From Hyphomicrobiaceae bacterium (lineage in GTDB: Bacteria > Pseudomonadota > Alphaproteobacteria > Rhizobiales > MH13), in the NCBI GenBank assembly GCA_020442235.1, contig JAGRKQ010000064.1, positions 1-15,057 of the forward strand: a stretch of DNA of 15,057 nucleotides, written 5' to 3'. This document shows, in pieces, positions 1-6,793 of the stretch. Every line of letters begins with the position of its first letter. Position 1 is the first letter of the stretch. Both the position numbers and the translations under genes were made by a program. The notes under the pieces are model-generated. The model saw only the letters and a program-made list of their open reading frames with translations, did not search any database and was not told the origin of the DNA.

Positions 1-96
1 GATGGTCACGTCATCGGACAGCTCGCGAGCGATCTCTTCCAGGATTTTCAGGCCCGGCGCGTGAATGCCGTCGTCATTGGTGATCAGGATCTTCAT
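1..96 (-). CDS. surE: 5'/3'-nucleotidase SurE (N-terminal fragment, cut by window edge)
   Basis: The first 32 codons read [19 protein letters not shown] and onward, which is the classic SurE N-terminus. The N-D-D-G motif at residues 7-10 supplies the divalent-metal ligands (Asp8, Asp9) of this survival-protein phosphatase family. SurE removes phosphate from nucleoside monophosphates, and in many Proteobacteria it sits next to the protein-repair methyltransferase gene pcm, which would lie beyond the window. The start codon overlaps the serS stop in an ATGA arrangement (4 bases, 93-96), so surE is probably translated by coupling from the serS message. Only about an eighth of the usual roughly 250-residue protein is visible, so integrity cannot be judged. 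Confidence 0.93.
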   Translation of the reverse strand, partial: MKILITNDDGIHAPGLKILEEIARELSDDVTI

Positions 97-1364
97 GCGC
101 CGATCCGTTTGATGCCGCCCATATAGGGCACAAGGACCTCGGGAATACCGACCGTACCATCCGCGTTCTGATAGGTTTCCAGCACCGCGATCAGTGCCCG
201 TCCGACCGCCACACCCGACCCGTTCAGCGTGTGCACATGGGCGACATCGCCGGTCGTGGTGCGGTAGCGCGCATTCATCCGCCGCGCCTGGAAATCGCCG
301 CAGACCGAGCAGCTGGAAATTTCACGATAGGCCTTCTGGCCCGGCAGCCAGACCTCGATGTCGTAGGTCTTCTGCGCGCCGAAGCCCATGTCCCCGGTGG
401 AGAGAACCACCGTGCGGTAGGCAAGGCCCAGACGCTTGAGGATTTCCTCCGCACAGGCCGTCATGCGCTCATGCTCGGCGATGGAGGTTTCCGGCGTCGT
501 CACCGACACCATCTCGACCTTGTGGAACTGGTGCTGGCGCAACATGCCGCGCGTGTCGCGTCCCGCCGCCCCCGCCTCGGAGCGGAAGCAGGGCGTCAGC
601 GCGGTGAACCGGCGCGGCAGATAATTTTCCTCGACGATGAGACCGGCGACGATGTTGGTCAGCGAGACCTCGGCGGTCGGAATCAGCCAGCGCCCATCGG
701 TGGTGCGGAAAAGGTCTTCGGCGAATTTGGGAAGCTGGCCGGTGCCATACATCGCTTCGTCACGCACCAGAAGCGGCGCGGAGACTTCCGTATAGCCATG
801 CTCGGCCGTGTGCACATCGAGCATGAACTGGCCAAGGGCGCGCTCCAGCCGGGCAAGCTCGCCCGAGAGCAGCGTGAAGCGCGAGCCGGAGAGCCTGGCT
901 GCGGTCTCGAAATCCATCAGGCCGAGCGCCTCGCCGATGTCGAAATGCTCGCGCGCATCCTCCATCTGTCGTGGCTCGCCGAAACGACGCACCTCGACAT
1001 TGTCGCTTTCGTCGGCGCCGACCGGCACATCGTCCAGCGGCACGTTGGGCACGACCGCAAGGGCCGCTTCCAGAGCCTGCGTCAGCCGGCGCTCCTCGTC
1101 CTCGCCGCTCTGGATGAAGGCCTTCAGCTCCGAGACCTCATCGATGAGACGCGTCGCCGTTTCTTCATCGCGCGCGGCCTTGGCCTTGCCGATCTCCTTG
1201 GAGGCGGCATTGCGGCGTTCCTGCGCCGATTGCAGCTTGGTGATGTGGGCCCGGCGCGCATCATCCAGCGCGATGAGATCGGCCGCCTTCGGCGCCGCTC
1301 CGCGCTTGGCCAGCGCGCCATCCAGAGCCTGCGGGTTTTCGCGAATCCATTTGATATCGAGCAT
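93..1364 (-). CDS. serS: Serine--tRNA ligase
   Basis: A 423-residue class II aminoacyl-tRNA synthetase that charges tRNA-Ser (and tRNA-Sec where present) with serine in the cytoplasm. Residues about 30-100 form the charged helical arm (antiparallel coiled coil) that contacts the long variable arm of tRNA-Ser. The TAE serine-binding motif is at 230-232, motif 2 with FRSE is at 260-263, and motif 3 lies around 382-413 with [15 protein letters not shown]. The length fits the family (E. coli about 430). I start at the ATG at 1362-1364 ([10 protein letters not shown]). A TTG one codon upstream is possible, but GGAG with 7-base spacing fits the ATG, and SerS proteins normally begin MLD. It lies 33 bases downstream of tatC and overlaps surE by 4 bases. 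A stem-loop partly covers its ribosome binding site. Confidence 0.97.
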   Translation of the reverse strand: MLDIKWIRENPQALDGALAKRGAAPKAADLIALDDARRAHITKLQSAQERRNAASKEIGKAKAARDEETATRLIDEVSELKAFIQSGEDEERRLTQALEAALAVVPNVPLDDVPVGADESDNVEVRRFGEPRQMEDAREHFDIGEALGLMDFETAARLSGSRFTLLSGELARLERALGQFMLDVHTAEHGYTEVSAPLLVRDEAMYGTGQLPKFAEDLFRTTDGRWLIPTAEVSLTNIVAGLIVEENYLPRRFTALTPCFRSEAGAAGRDTRGMLRQHQFHKVEMVSVTTPETSIAEHERMTACAEEILKRLGLAYRTVVLSTGDMGFGAQKTYDIEVWLPGQKAYREISSCSVCGDFQARRMNARYRTTTGDVAHVHTLNGSGVAVGRALIAVLETYQNADGTVGIPEVLVPYMGGIKRIGA

Positions 1365-1372
1365 CAAGCGCT

Positions 1373-1388
1373 CCGTGCAGCGGCACGG
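1373..1388 (-). promoter_or_regulatory. Stem-loop over the serS ribosome binding site
   Basis: A perfect 6-bp inverted repeat (CCGTGC / GCACGG) closes a 4-base loop in the 33-base tatC-serS gap. On the transcribed strand the 3' arm ends in the first two G's of the GGAG Shine-Dalgarno core (1371-1374), so folding would partly hide the serS ribosome binding site. Stems this short arise by chance in GC-rich DNA. A regulatory role is inferred. Confidence 0.35.
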
Positions 1389-1397
1389 GCGTCACGC

Positions 1398-2234
1398 TCA
1401 GGCGGAGGGTTCCGCCGCCTCGTTATCGCCGTCGCCGTCAAGGGCCTCCCGTCTGCGCCGCTCGACGAGTCGAACGGCGGCGATGGAGAGTTCGTAAAGA
1501 AGCAATGTCGGCACCGCAAGGCCGATCTGGCTGATCGGATCGGGCGGCGTCATGACGGCCGCAACGATAAAGGCGATAACAACGGCGTAGCGCCGTTTCG
1601 ATTTCAGCCCGTCGGAGGTGACGACACCCGCCCGTCCCAGAAGCGTCAGCACCACGGGCAACTGGAAGACGAAGCCGAAGGCGAAGATCAGGGTCATGAT
1701 GAGACCGAGATATTCGCTGGTGCGGGCCAGAAGCTGGATGGTCGCGCGCCCGTCCTCGCTGGTCTGCTGCATCGACAGGAAAAAGGTCATGGCCAGCGGC
1801 ATGACCACGAAGAAGACGAGCAGCGTGCCGGCCAGAAACAGGATCGGCGTCGCCACGAGATAGGGCACGAAGGCGGAGCGTTCGTTCTTGTAGAGCCCCG
1901 GCGCCACGAACATGTATATCTGCGCGGCGACGACGGGAAAGGACAGGAACAGCGCGCCGAACAGGCCGATCTTCATCTGGGTGAAGAAATATTCCTGCGG
2001 CGCGGTGTAGATCAACTCGATCTGGACATTCGTTCCAACCGCCCGCTCATAGGGAATGAGCAGGATGTTGAAGATATCGTTGGCGAAGACAAAGGAGAGA
2101 ATGAAACAGACGACGAAAGCGGCAACGGCATAGACCAGTCGCTGACGCAACTCGATCAGGTGATCGATCAGCGGCGCGCGGGAGGCCTCGACCTCGTCCT
2201 CGGTTTCGGCAGCTTCGTTGGCGCTGGCGCTCAT
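1398..2234 (-). CDS. tatC: Twin-arginine translocase subunit TatC
   Basis: A 278-residue polytopic inner-membrane protein that binds the twin-arginine signal peptide and, with TatB, forms the receptor for folded Tat substrates. The conserved N-terminal HLIELRQRL (residues 25-33, Glu28) is present, as is the periplasmic-loop APGLYKNER (111-119), whose Glu118 is the family's conserved acidic residue. Six hydrophobic segments follow at roughly 33-53, 88-110, 122-152, 173-198, 216-228 and 236-254. The N-terminal 20 residues and the C-terminal tail (about 258-278) are hydrophilic, the latter beginning with an Arg-rich stretch and ending acidic. The start ATG overlaps the tatB stop as ATGA (2231-2234), so translation is coupled to tatB. 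Length and motifs are normal for the family. Confidence 0.98.
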   Translation of the reverse strand: MSASANEAAETEDEVEASRAPLIDHLIELRQRLVYAVAAFVVCFILSFVFANDIFNILLIPYERAVGTNVQIELIYTAPQEYFFTQMKIGLFGALFLSFPVVAAQIYMFVAPGLYKNERSAFVPYLVATPILFLAGTLLVFFVVMPLAMTFFLSMQQTSEDGRATIQLLARTSEYLGLIMTLIFAFGFVFQLPVVLTLLGRAGVVTSDGLKSKRRYAVVIAFIVAAVMTPPDPISQIGLAVPTLLLYELSIAAVRLVERRRREALDGDGDNEAAEPSA

Positions 2235-2680
2235 GCCTCACCCCCGCCCGACTTGTTCCCCTCGCCGGAGGGCTGGGCCGGTGCCGCCGGCTGCGGTGCC
2301 GGCTCCACCATGCCGGGGTCGGGATTGTCGCCAATCGGCGCAAGCTTGGCGGGCGCGGCCGGTGCAGGCGGCGCATCGGGCGCGGACGGCTTCGGATTGG
2401 CCTGCGGCTTTGCAGTCGCTTTCGGCTCCGACAGGATCGCATTGCGCAACTGGCGACGCGGATCGAGCTGCCGCACGTCGTTGATCGATTGGGCGACGTC
2501 CGCCAGATCAGCCTCTTTCAGCGCCTGATTGAACTGGCGCTGAACATCCGTTGCCATGCGGCGGGCCTGGCCGATGAACTTGCCGAACCCGCGCAGCATG
2601 CCGGGAAGCTCGCGCGGCCCCACGACGAGAATCGTGATGACCGCGATCACCAGCAGTTCCGTTGCACCGATGTCGAACAT
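2231..2680 (-). CDS. tatB: Sec-independent translocase subunit TatB
   Basis: A 149-residue single-span membrane protein that works with TatC in Tat substrate recognition. It starts MFDIGATELLVIAVITILVV, with the conserved Glu8 and the Gly21-Pro22 hinge between the transmembrane helix and the amphipathic helix (GPRELPGMLRGFGKFIGQAR). The family hallmark distinguishing it from TatA is the longer charged amphipathic region (about 23-75). The C-terminal third (about 85-149) is Pro/Ala-rich, poorly conserved in the family and probably disordered. It lies 51 bases after tatA, in a gap that contains two stem-loops, and overlaps tatC by 4 bases. An AAGG about 9 bases before the ATG serves as ribosome binding site. 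Confidence 0.97.
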   Translation of the reverse strand: MFDIGATELLVIAVITILVVGPRELPGMLRGFGKFIGQARRMATDVQRQFNQALKEADLADVAQSINDVRQLDPRRQLRNAILSEPKATAKPQANPKPSAPDAPPAPAAPAKLAPIGDNPDPGMVEPAPQPAAPAQPSGEGNKSGGGEA

Positions 2681-2681
2681 G

Positions 2682-2718
2682 ACGAAACCCTTCGTGCGGC
2701 GGCCGCAGGCCGGCCGCA
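2682..2718 (-). promoter_or_regulatory. Two stem-loops in the tatA-tatB gap
   Basis: The 51-base gap carries a GC-rich hairpin at 2695-2718. It has ten paired positions, one bulged G at 2713 and a 3-base loop at 2705-2707. Directly next to it, on the tatB side, is a 5-bp stem (2682-2686 with 2691-2695). Its 4-base loop holds the G's of the tatB ribosome binding site. T2695 would be shared by the two stems, so they compete at that base. No U-run follows, so this is not a standard intrinsic terminator. It could protect tatA mRNA or limit read-through or translation into tatB, which would fit the known excess of TatA over TatB. That role is inferred. Confidence 0.4.
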
Positions 2719-2731
2719 GCGCAGCCGAAGA

Positions 2732-2962
2732 TCAGTTGGCCTTCGTTTCGTCGCGTGCAGCGTCACGGACAACCGTCTCGTCCGCGCGATGCTCGATCGT
2801 CTGCTGGGAAGAGGCCTCCGGCTCCGCGCTGTCGTCGGCCATGCCGGTCTTGAAGCTCTTGATGCCCTTTGCCACGTCGCCCATCAGTTCGGAGATCTTG
2901 CCGCGCCCGAACAGAAGCACCAGCAGAAGAACGATGATAACGATTTGCCACGTGCCGATCAT
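2732..2962 (-). CDS. tatA: Sec-independent translocase pore subunit TatA
   Basis: A 76-residue protein with one N-terminal transmembrane helix (residues about 4-18), then [20 protein letters not shown] (18-37), the TatA hinge and amphipathic helix with conserved Phe18-Gly19, and a short acidic tail. TatA oligomerises at the TatBC receptor to let folded proteins cross the inner membrane. The small size, the FGRGK motif and its place as first of tatA-tatB-tatC identify it as TatA rather than TatB. An 87-base gap separates it from the upstream ABC ATPase gene and contains a plausible promoter, so the tat genes may have their own start of transcription. The sequence AAGG lies 4 bases before the ATG, with a second AAGGG further upstream. 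Confidence 0.97.
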   Translation of the reverse strand: MIGTWQIVIIVLLLVLLFGRGKISELMGDVAKGIKSFKTGMADDSAEPEASSQQTIEHRADETVVRDAARDETKAN

Positions 2963-2992
2963 AACGCCTTACCCTTGTTGAAAGTTGGTCGG

Positions 2993-3021
2993 ACTATTGC
3001 AGATGCGCCCATGGCGCGCAA
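2993..3021 (-). promoter_or_regulatory. Possible tatA promoter
   Basis: On the minus strand TTGCGC (3016-3021) is followed after 17 bases by AATAGT (2993-2998), preceded by TGC as in extended -10 elements. Transcription would start near 2986, giving a leader of about 24 bases to the tatA ATG at 2962. The match is moderate (a weak -10), but position and spacing are right, and this is one of the few gaps long enough for a promoter in the array. Confidence 0.3.
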
Positions 3022-3049
3022 CGCACTCTCTCTTGCGCGCTCTGCCGCT

Positions 3050-4174
3050 TTAAGTGGGGGTGGATTCGGCCTTTTCAAAGACCAGAAGCTGGGAAGGATC
3101 GGCGGCAACGCGCACATTGGCGCCGCGCGCGAAACGCCCGACCTCGCGGCTGCGCACGAAAAGCGGGGCCTCGAAACCGGCCGCAGCAACTTCCAGAAGG
3201 TCGACTTCGCCGAGAAACCGCTGCCGCAGAACGCGCCCTTCCACCCCGGCCCCGTTCTCTTCCAGCAGGATCTGGCCGGGCCGGATGCAGACCGTCACCG
3301 GCGTTCCGGCCGAAAGACCTGCCGGCAGGGGCACCAGACCGAAGGGGGTCTCGACGCCGGATGCGCCGGCCACCGCCTCGAACTCGTTGAGGGCAGAAAA
3401 GAACCGCGCCGCCAGCACATCGGCCGGCGCGTCGTAAAGCTCGTGCGCCGTGCCGATCTGCACGACCCGGCCCGAGCGCATCAGGGCAATGCGGTCGGCG
3501 ACCATGAGGGCTTCTTCCGGGTCGTGGGTGACGAGGATCGTCGTTGCCCGCATTTCCCGCACCACCGCCAGGGTCTCGTCGCGCACCCGGTCGCGCATGC
3601 GCCGGTCGAGATTGGAGAAGGGCTCATCCATCAACAGCACGCTGGGGCGCGGAGCGATGGCCCGGGCCAGCGCCACGCGCTGCTGTTCGCCGCCGGACAG
3701 CATGTGCGGATAATCATCGGCAGATTCGGCAAGGCCGACGCGGGTCAGGGCCTGTTCGGCCTCGTGCCGCGCGATCTCGCGATCCATGGACGACAGGCCG
3801 AACATGACGTTTTCCAGCGTCGTCAGATGCGGAAAGAGCGCGTAGTCCTGAAACATCAGCCCGACGCCACGCCGTTCCGGCGGCACGAACCGGTCCGGCC
3901 CGGCGACTTCCCGGTCATTGATGAGAACGGCGCCGGATACCGGGCGCTCGATGCCGGCGGCCAGGCGCAGGAGCGTCGTCTTCCCGCAGCCCGAATGCCC
4001 CAGAAGCGAGATGATCTCGCCCGGCGCGACATCGAGATCGACGCCGGTCACACCGCCGACGCCCTCATAGCGATGCGTCACATCGCGGAAGGTCAGGCGG
4101 GCGGCGATGGTCGCGGCGGCGGTGCCGCGCGGCCCCCAGGGCCGTGCGCCGCGTCCGATGAGACGGCGCATCAT
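3050..4174 (-). CDS. ABC transporter ATP-binding protein, FbpC/Fe(3+)-type with TOBE domain (orphan)
   Basis: A 374-residue ABC ATPase that would energise an importer at the cytoplasmic face of the membrane. Visible motifs are Walker A GHSGCGKTT (59-67), Q-loop Gln109 in FQDYALFPHLT, signature LSGGEQQRVALARA (159-172), Walker B VLLMDEP (179-185), D-loop SNLD (187-190) and H-loop His217. The C-terminal part (about 270-370) fits a TOBE-type substrate-class domain. PPERRGVGLMFQDYALFPHL resembles the iron(III)/spermidine/sulfate importer ATPases, most like FbpC. The actual substrate cannot be read from sequence. No permease or binding-protein gene lies nearby. The start ATG overlaps the scpB stop by 4 bases, which supports this start, although it leaves a basic extension of about 25 residues before the ABC domain. 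GC content and codon use look like the neighbours. Confidence 0.88.
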   Translation of the reverse strand: MMRRLIGRGARPWGPRGTAAATIAARLTFRDVTHRYEGVGGVTGVDLDVAPGEIISLLGHSGCGKTTLLRLAAGIERPVSGAVLINDREVAGPDRFVPPERRGVGLMFQDYALFPHLTTLENVMFGLSSMDREIARHEAEQALTRVGLAESADDYPHMLSGGEQQRVALARAIAPRPSVLLMDEPFSNLDRRMRDRVRDETLAVVREMRATTILVTHDPEEALMVADRIALMRSGRVVQIGTAHELYDAPADVLAARFFSALNEFEAVAGASGVETPFGLVPLPAGLSAGTPVTVCIRPGQILLEENGAGVEGRVLRQRFLGEVDLLEVAAAGFEAPLFVRSREVGRFARGANVRVAADPSQLLVFEKAESTPT

Positions 4175-4917
4175 CTGGGCTCGCCCTCCCCGTCGGCGTC
4201 CGCTTCGCCTGATGCGCCGGTCTCTTCCTCGCGGGTCTCTTCGGCATCGCCCTCATAGGGGTCCTCATCGGCGCGCAGTGCCGGATCGTCGCTCGGCACC
4301 GGTACGGAAAGACCGCCCGGAACCGGCCCGTCGAACAGCCCCGCCCCCTTCAGCTCCTCCATGCCGGGAAGATCGTCGATGGCGGTCAGGGCGAAGTGAT
4401 CGAGAAAGCCCGGCGTCGTGCCATAGGTCACCGGCCGGCCGGGAGAACGGCGGCGGCCGCGAATGCGCACCCAGCCGGCATCCATCAAAACGTCCAGCGT
4501 GCCGCGCGACACCGAAACGCCACGGATTTCCTCAATGTCGGCCCGCGTGACCGGCTGGTGATAGGCGATGATGGCGAGCGTTTCGAGCGCCGGGCGCGAC
4601 AGCTTCTTCGGCTCTTCCATCTCGCGCGACATCAGCCAGGCAAGATCGTCGGCGGTGCGGAAGGCCCAGCCGTCGCCGCGTCTTGCCAGCACCACGCCCC
4701 GGCCCGCATAGGCGGACTGCAATTCGGCAAGACACAGCCGCACATTGACGTCATCGGGAAGGCGGTCGGCGAGCATCGCCTCGCTCAGAGGCTCGCGCGA
4801 GGCAAACAGCAGGGCTTCGAGCATGCGCAGATGCGCCCGGCGGTCATCGGGCGTCAGCGCCGTGACGGTCGCGCTGCGCGGCGTCTCGCCGTCGATGTCG
4901 TTACCGGCGCCGCTCAT
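4171..4917 (-). CDS. scpB: Segregation and condensation protein ScpB
   Basis: A 248-residue winged-helix protein that dimerises, binds the kleisin ScpA and regulates the SMC condensin for chromosome compaction and segregation. The two winged-helix domains span about 28-100 and 108-180. The hallmark LSRPALETLAIIAYHQPVTR (106-125) continues into ADIEEIRGVS, and GRRRSPGRPVTYGTT (154-168) is typical of the second wing. After about residue 208 the protein ends in a strongly acidic, probably disordered tail. I chose the ATG at 4915-4917 because GGGAGGGG lies about 4 bases upstream. A second ATG at 4936-4938 with its own AGAGG is possible and would add 7 residues. It overlaps scpA by 17 bases (or 38 with the longer start) and the ABC gene by 4. 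Confidence 0.94.
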   Translation of the reverse strand: MSGAGNDIDGETPRSATVTALTPDDRRAHLRMLEALLFASREPLSEAMLADRLPDDVNVRLCLAELQSAYAGRGVVLARRGDGWAFRTADDLAWLMSREMEEPKKLSRPALETLAIIAYHQPVTRADIEEIRGVSVSRGTLDVLMDAGWVRIRGRRRSPGRPVTYGTTPGFLDHFALTAIDDLPGMEELKGAGLFDGPVPGGLSVPVPSDDPALRADEDPYEGDAEETREEETGASGEADADGEGEPR

Positions 4918-5716
4918 CGGCCCCTCCCTCGCGCCCATCGTCCTCTGGCCCCTGCCCGTCCCGGCCCTGGCGCGTGCGCAGATCGAGCCGCTCGAAGGGG
5001 CCGGCCTGACGCAGTTCCGCCCGGCCTTCGCGCACCAGTTCCAGACTGGCCGAAAAACCTGCCGCCAGCCGGCCTTCGCGGTCATCACCGGGCCCGGCAT
5101 GATCCAGAAGCGTCTGGAGCGGTGTCCAGCCGGCCGCCTTGCCGACCAGTCGCTCCAGGCATTCATACATTTCCGTCAGCGACCAGACGCGGCGCGGGGC
5201 CATCTCGACGCGCGCGGCACCGCGAAGGCGGCGCTGTTCGGCATAGGCGCGCAACAGATCGACAAGGCTTGCCTCATAGCGGGCGATGCGATGGTCCCGG
5301 ATCGCTTCGGGCTGGCCGCGTGCCAGAATATCGCGGCCGAGGCGCGGCCGTTCGGCCAGATGCCGGGCGGCGACCCGCATCGCTTCCAGACGCTGGAGTC
5401 GCTCGGCCAGAATCGCGGCCAGTTCCTCGCCGTCCGGCTCGTCGTCGCGGGCCTGCTTGGGCACCAGAAGCCGCGCCTTCAGATAGGCGAGCCAGGCGGC
5501 CATGACGAGATAATCCGAGGCGATCTCGATGCGCCGCTCGCGCAGGGTCTCGATGAAGGCGAGATACTGCTCGACCAGTGCGAGAACGGACATTTTCGCA
5601 ATGTCGACCTTTTCGGTGCGCGCCAGAGCGAGCAAAAGGTCAAGCGGCCCCTCGAAGCCATCGAGATCGACGACGAAGGCCTTGTCGCGGGTCTGAAGGC
5701 CGATCACCTCGCCCAT
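4901..5716 (-). CDS. scpA: Segregation and condensation protein ScpA (kleisin)
   Basis: A 271-residue kleisin that bridges the SMC heads and recruits ScpB in the bacterial condensin complex. The diagnostic N-terminal segment GFEGPLDLLLALARTEKVDI (20-39) is present, followed by ASDYLVMAAWLAYLKARLLV (66-85) for SMC neck binding. The C-terminal winged-helix region that caps the SMC head is around 190-245. The ATG at 5714-5716 shares one base with the nagZ stop (TGATG). A GTG one codon upstream would give a GTGA overlap, but the GAGGGG ribosome binding site is better spaced for the ATG. A charged tail rich in Gly, Asp and Arg follows. Placement between nagZ and scpB, all overlapping, indicates one transcript. 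Confidence 0.95.
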   Translation of the reverse strand: MGEVIGLQTRDKAFVVDLDGFEGPLDLLLALARTEKVDIAKMSVLALVEQYLAFIETLRERRIEIASDYLVMAAWLAYLKARLLVPKQARDDEPDGEELAAILAERLQRLEAMRVAARHLAERPRLGRDILARGQPEAIRDHRIARYEASLVDLLRAYAEQRRLRGAARVEMAPRRVWSLTEMYECLERLVGKAAGWTPLQTLLDHAGPGDDREGRLAAGFSASLELVREGRAELRQAGPFERLDLRTRQGRDGQGPEDDGREGGADERRR

Positions 5717-6738
5717 CACGCCCCCTCGCCGCCAGCCAGCGCCAGAAGCGCATCGAAACGGCGTTCCGCCCGTTTGCGATCGAAGGCCGCCGGCGCATGG
5801 CGTAAGGTGAGCGCCCGGTCCACGCGCGCCAGAGCCTCGCCTTCAAGATGCGGCGTGCCCTCGGCAACGGCATCCATCTCGGCAGCGTCACCATTGCAAT
5901 GCAGAGCCAGATCGCAGCCGGCGGCGATCGCCCGTTCGGCACGCTGGCGCATCGGTCCGTCCAGCGCCTTCATGGAAAGATCGTCGCTCATCAGGGCAGC
6001 GCCGAGCTTCAGTTCGCGGCGCAGATAAGCAAGGGCGCTCGCCGACCACGTCACCGGCAGGTCGGGGTCGAGCGCCTCATAGACGACATGCGCGGTCATG
6101 GCGAAGGGCGCGTCGCAAAAGGCCCTGAACGGGGGAAAATCGCTCTTCTTCAGCGCCTCAAGAGGCGCATCGACACGCGGCAATTCCTCATGGCTGTCGG
6201 CAAAAGCCCGGCCATGACCCGGCAGGTGCTTGATCACACCGAGCACGCCGCCTTCCGCCAGGCCCTCCAGCACCGGCGCGGCAAAGCGGATGACGCTGTC
6301 CGCCTCATGGCCATAGGCCCGGTCGCCGATGATGTCGTGTGCGCCTTGCAGCGGCACATCCAGAAGCGGCAGACAATCGACGTCGATCCCGAGCGCCTGA
6401 AGATCGTCGGCAATCAGCCGCGCCCCGAGACGCGCCGCTTCCAGCCCCATGGCGGGAGCGGCCTTCTCGATCGCCTCGAAGCGCCGTGCCGGCGGATAGC
6501 GACGCCAGTGCGGCGGGCCAAGGCGCTGCACCCGCCCGCCTTCCTGATCGATGAGAACCGGCGCAACCCGCCCCAGGGCCGCGCGCGCTTCGCCGACGAG
6601 CCCGGCCACCTGATCGGGGGTTTCGACATTGCGGGCAAAGAGGATGATGCCGAGCGGATCGGCCGCTTTCAGATATGCGCGTTCCCCCGCCGTGAGACGG
6701 GGGCCTGAAAGTCCGACAATCGCTGCGCGTGGTGCCAT
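5716..6738 (-). CDS. nagZ: Beta-N-acetylhexosaminidase NagZ (family GH3)
   Basis: A 340-residue cytoplasmic glycoside hydrolase family 3 enzyme (E. coli NagZ 341) that removes N-acetylglucosamine from 1,6-anhydro-muropeptides during cell-wall recycling. The products can be effectors of beta-lactamase induction in organisms with AmpR. The family signature KHLPGHG (170-176) and the mobile-loop dyad ADSHEELPRV (Asp181-His183, acid/base loop) are intact. The nucleophile aspartate is in SDDLSMKAL (251-259). Substrate-site LIDQEGGRVQRL is at 62-73. No signal peptide is seen, consistent with cytoplasmic action. A 55-base gap with two stem-loops separates it from the SPOR gene upstream, and the ribosome binding site is weak (GAGACC before the ATG), so expression may depend on that leader. 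Confidence 0.95.
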   Translation of the reverse strand: MAPRAAIVGLSGPRLTAGERAYLKAADPLGIILFARNVETPDQVAGLVGEARAALGRVAPVLIDQEGGRVQRLGPPHWRRYPPARRFEAIEKAAPAMGLEAARLGARLIADDLQALGIDVDCLPLLDVPLQGAHDIIGDRAYGHEADSVIRFAAPVLEGLAEGGVLGVIKHLPGHGRAFADSHEELPRVDAPLEALKKSDFPPFRAFCDAPFAMTAHVVYEALDPDLPVTWSASALAYLRRELKLGAALMSDDLSMKALDGPMRQRAERAIAAGCDLALHCNGDAAEMDAVAEGTPHLEGEALARVDRALTLRHAPAAFDRKRAERRFDALLALAGGEGA

Positions 6739-6743
6739 GGTCT

Positions 6744-6787
6744 CATGGCGTTAAGGCCATGTCCGGCGGCGGTCAAGCAGCCGCCGG
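6744..6787 (-). promoter_or_regulatory. Tandem stem-loops between the SPOR gene and nagZ
   Basis: Two perfect inverted repeats fill the 55-base gap. The first in transcription order is CCGGCGGC / GCCGCCGG (6763-6770 with 6780-6787, 9-base loop), just after the SPOR stop. The second is CATGGC / GCCATG (6744-6749 with 6756-6761, 6-base loop), 5 bases before the nagZ start and next to its weak ribosome binding site. No U-tract follows either stem. mRNA stabilisation, partial termination or control of nagZ translation are possible, all inferred. Confidence 0.45.
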
Positions 6788-6793
6788 GTTGCG

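Noticed and set aside
231..2528. A 765-codon open frame on the plus strand opposite serS, tatC and tatB
   Set aside because: It is antisense to three genes with full family motifs, its translation shows no recognisable domain, and such frames are a by-product of GC-rich third positions. The same holds for the long plus-strand frames at 2489-4258, 4745-6028, 7043-8299, 8680-10068 and 10121-11392.
3050..4174. The ABC ATPase as a recently acquired mobile gene
   Set aside because: There are no flanking repeats, integrase or transposase, base composition matches neighbours, and it is overlapped precisely with scpB.
4918..5166. A 331-residue ScpB with a start at 5166
   Set aside because: The added residues overlap the scpA coding region in another frame and are Arg-rich with no family similarity.
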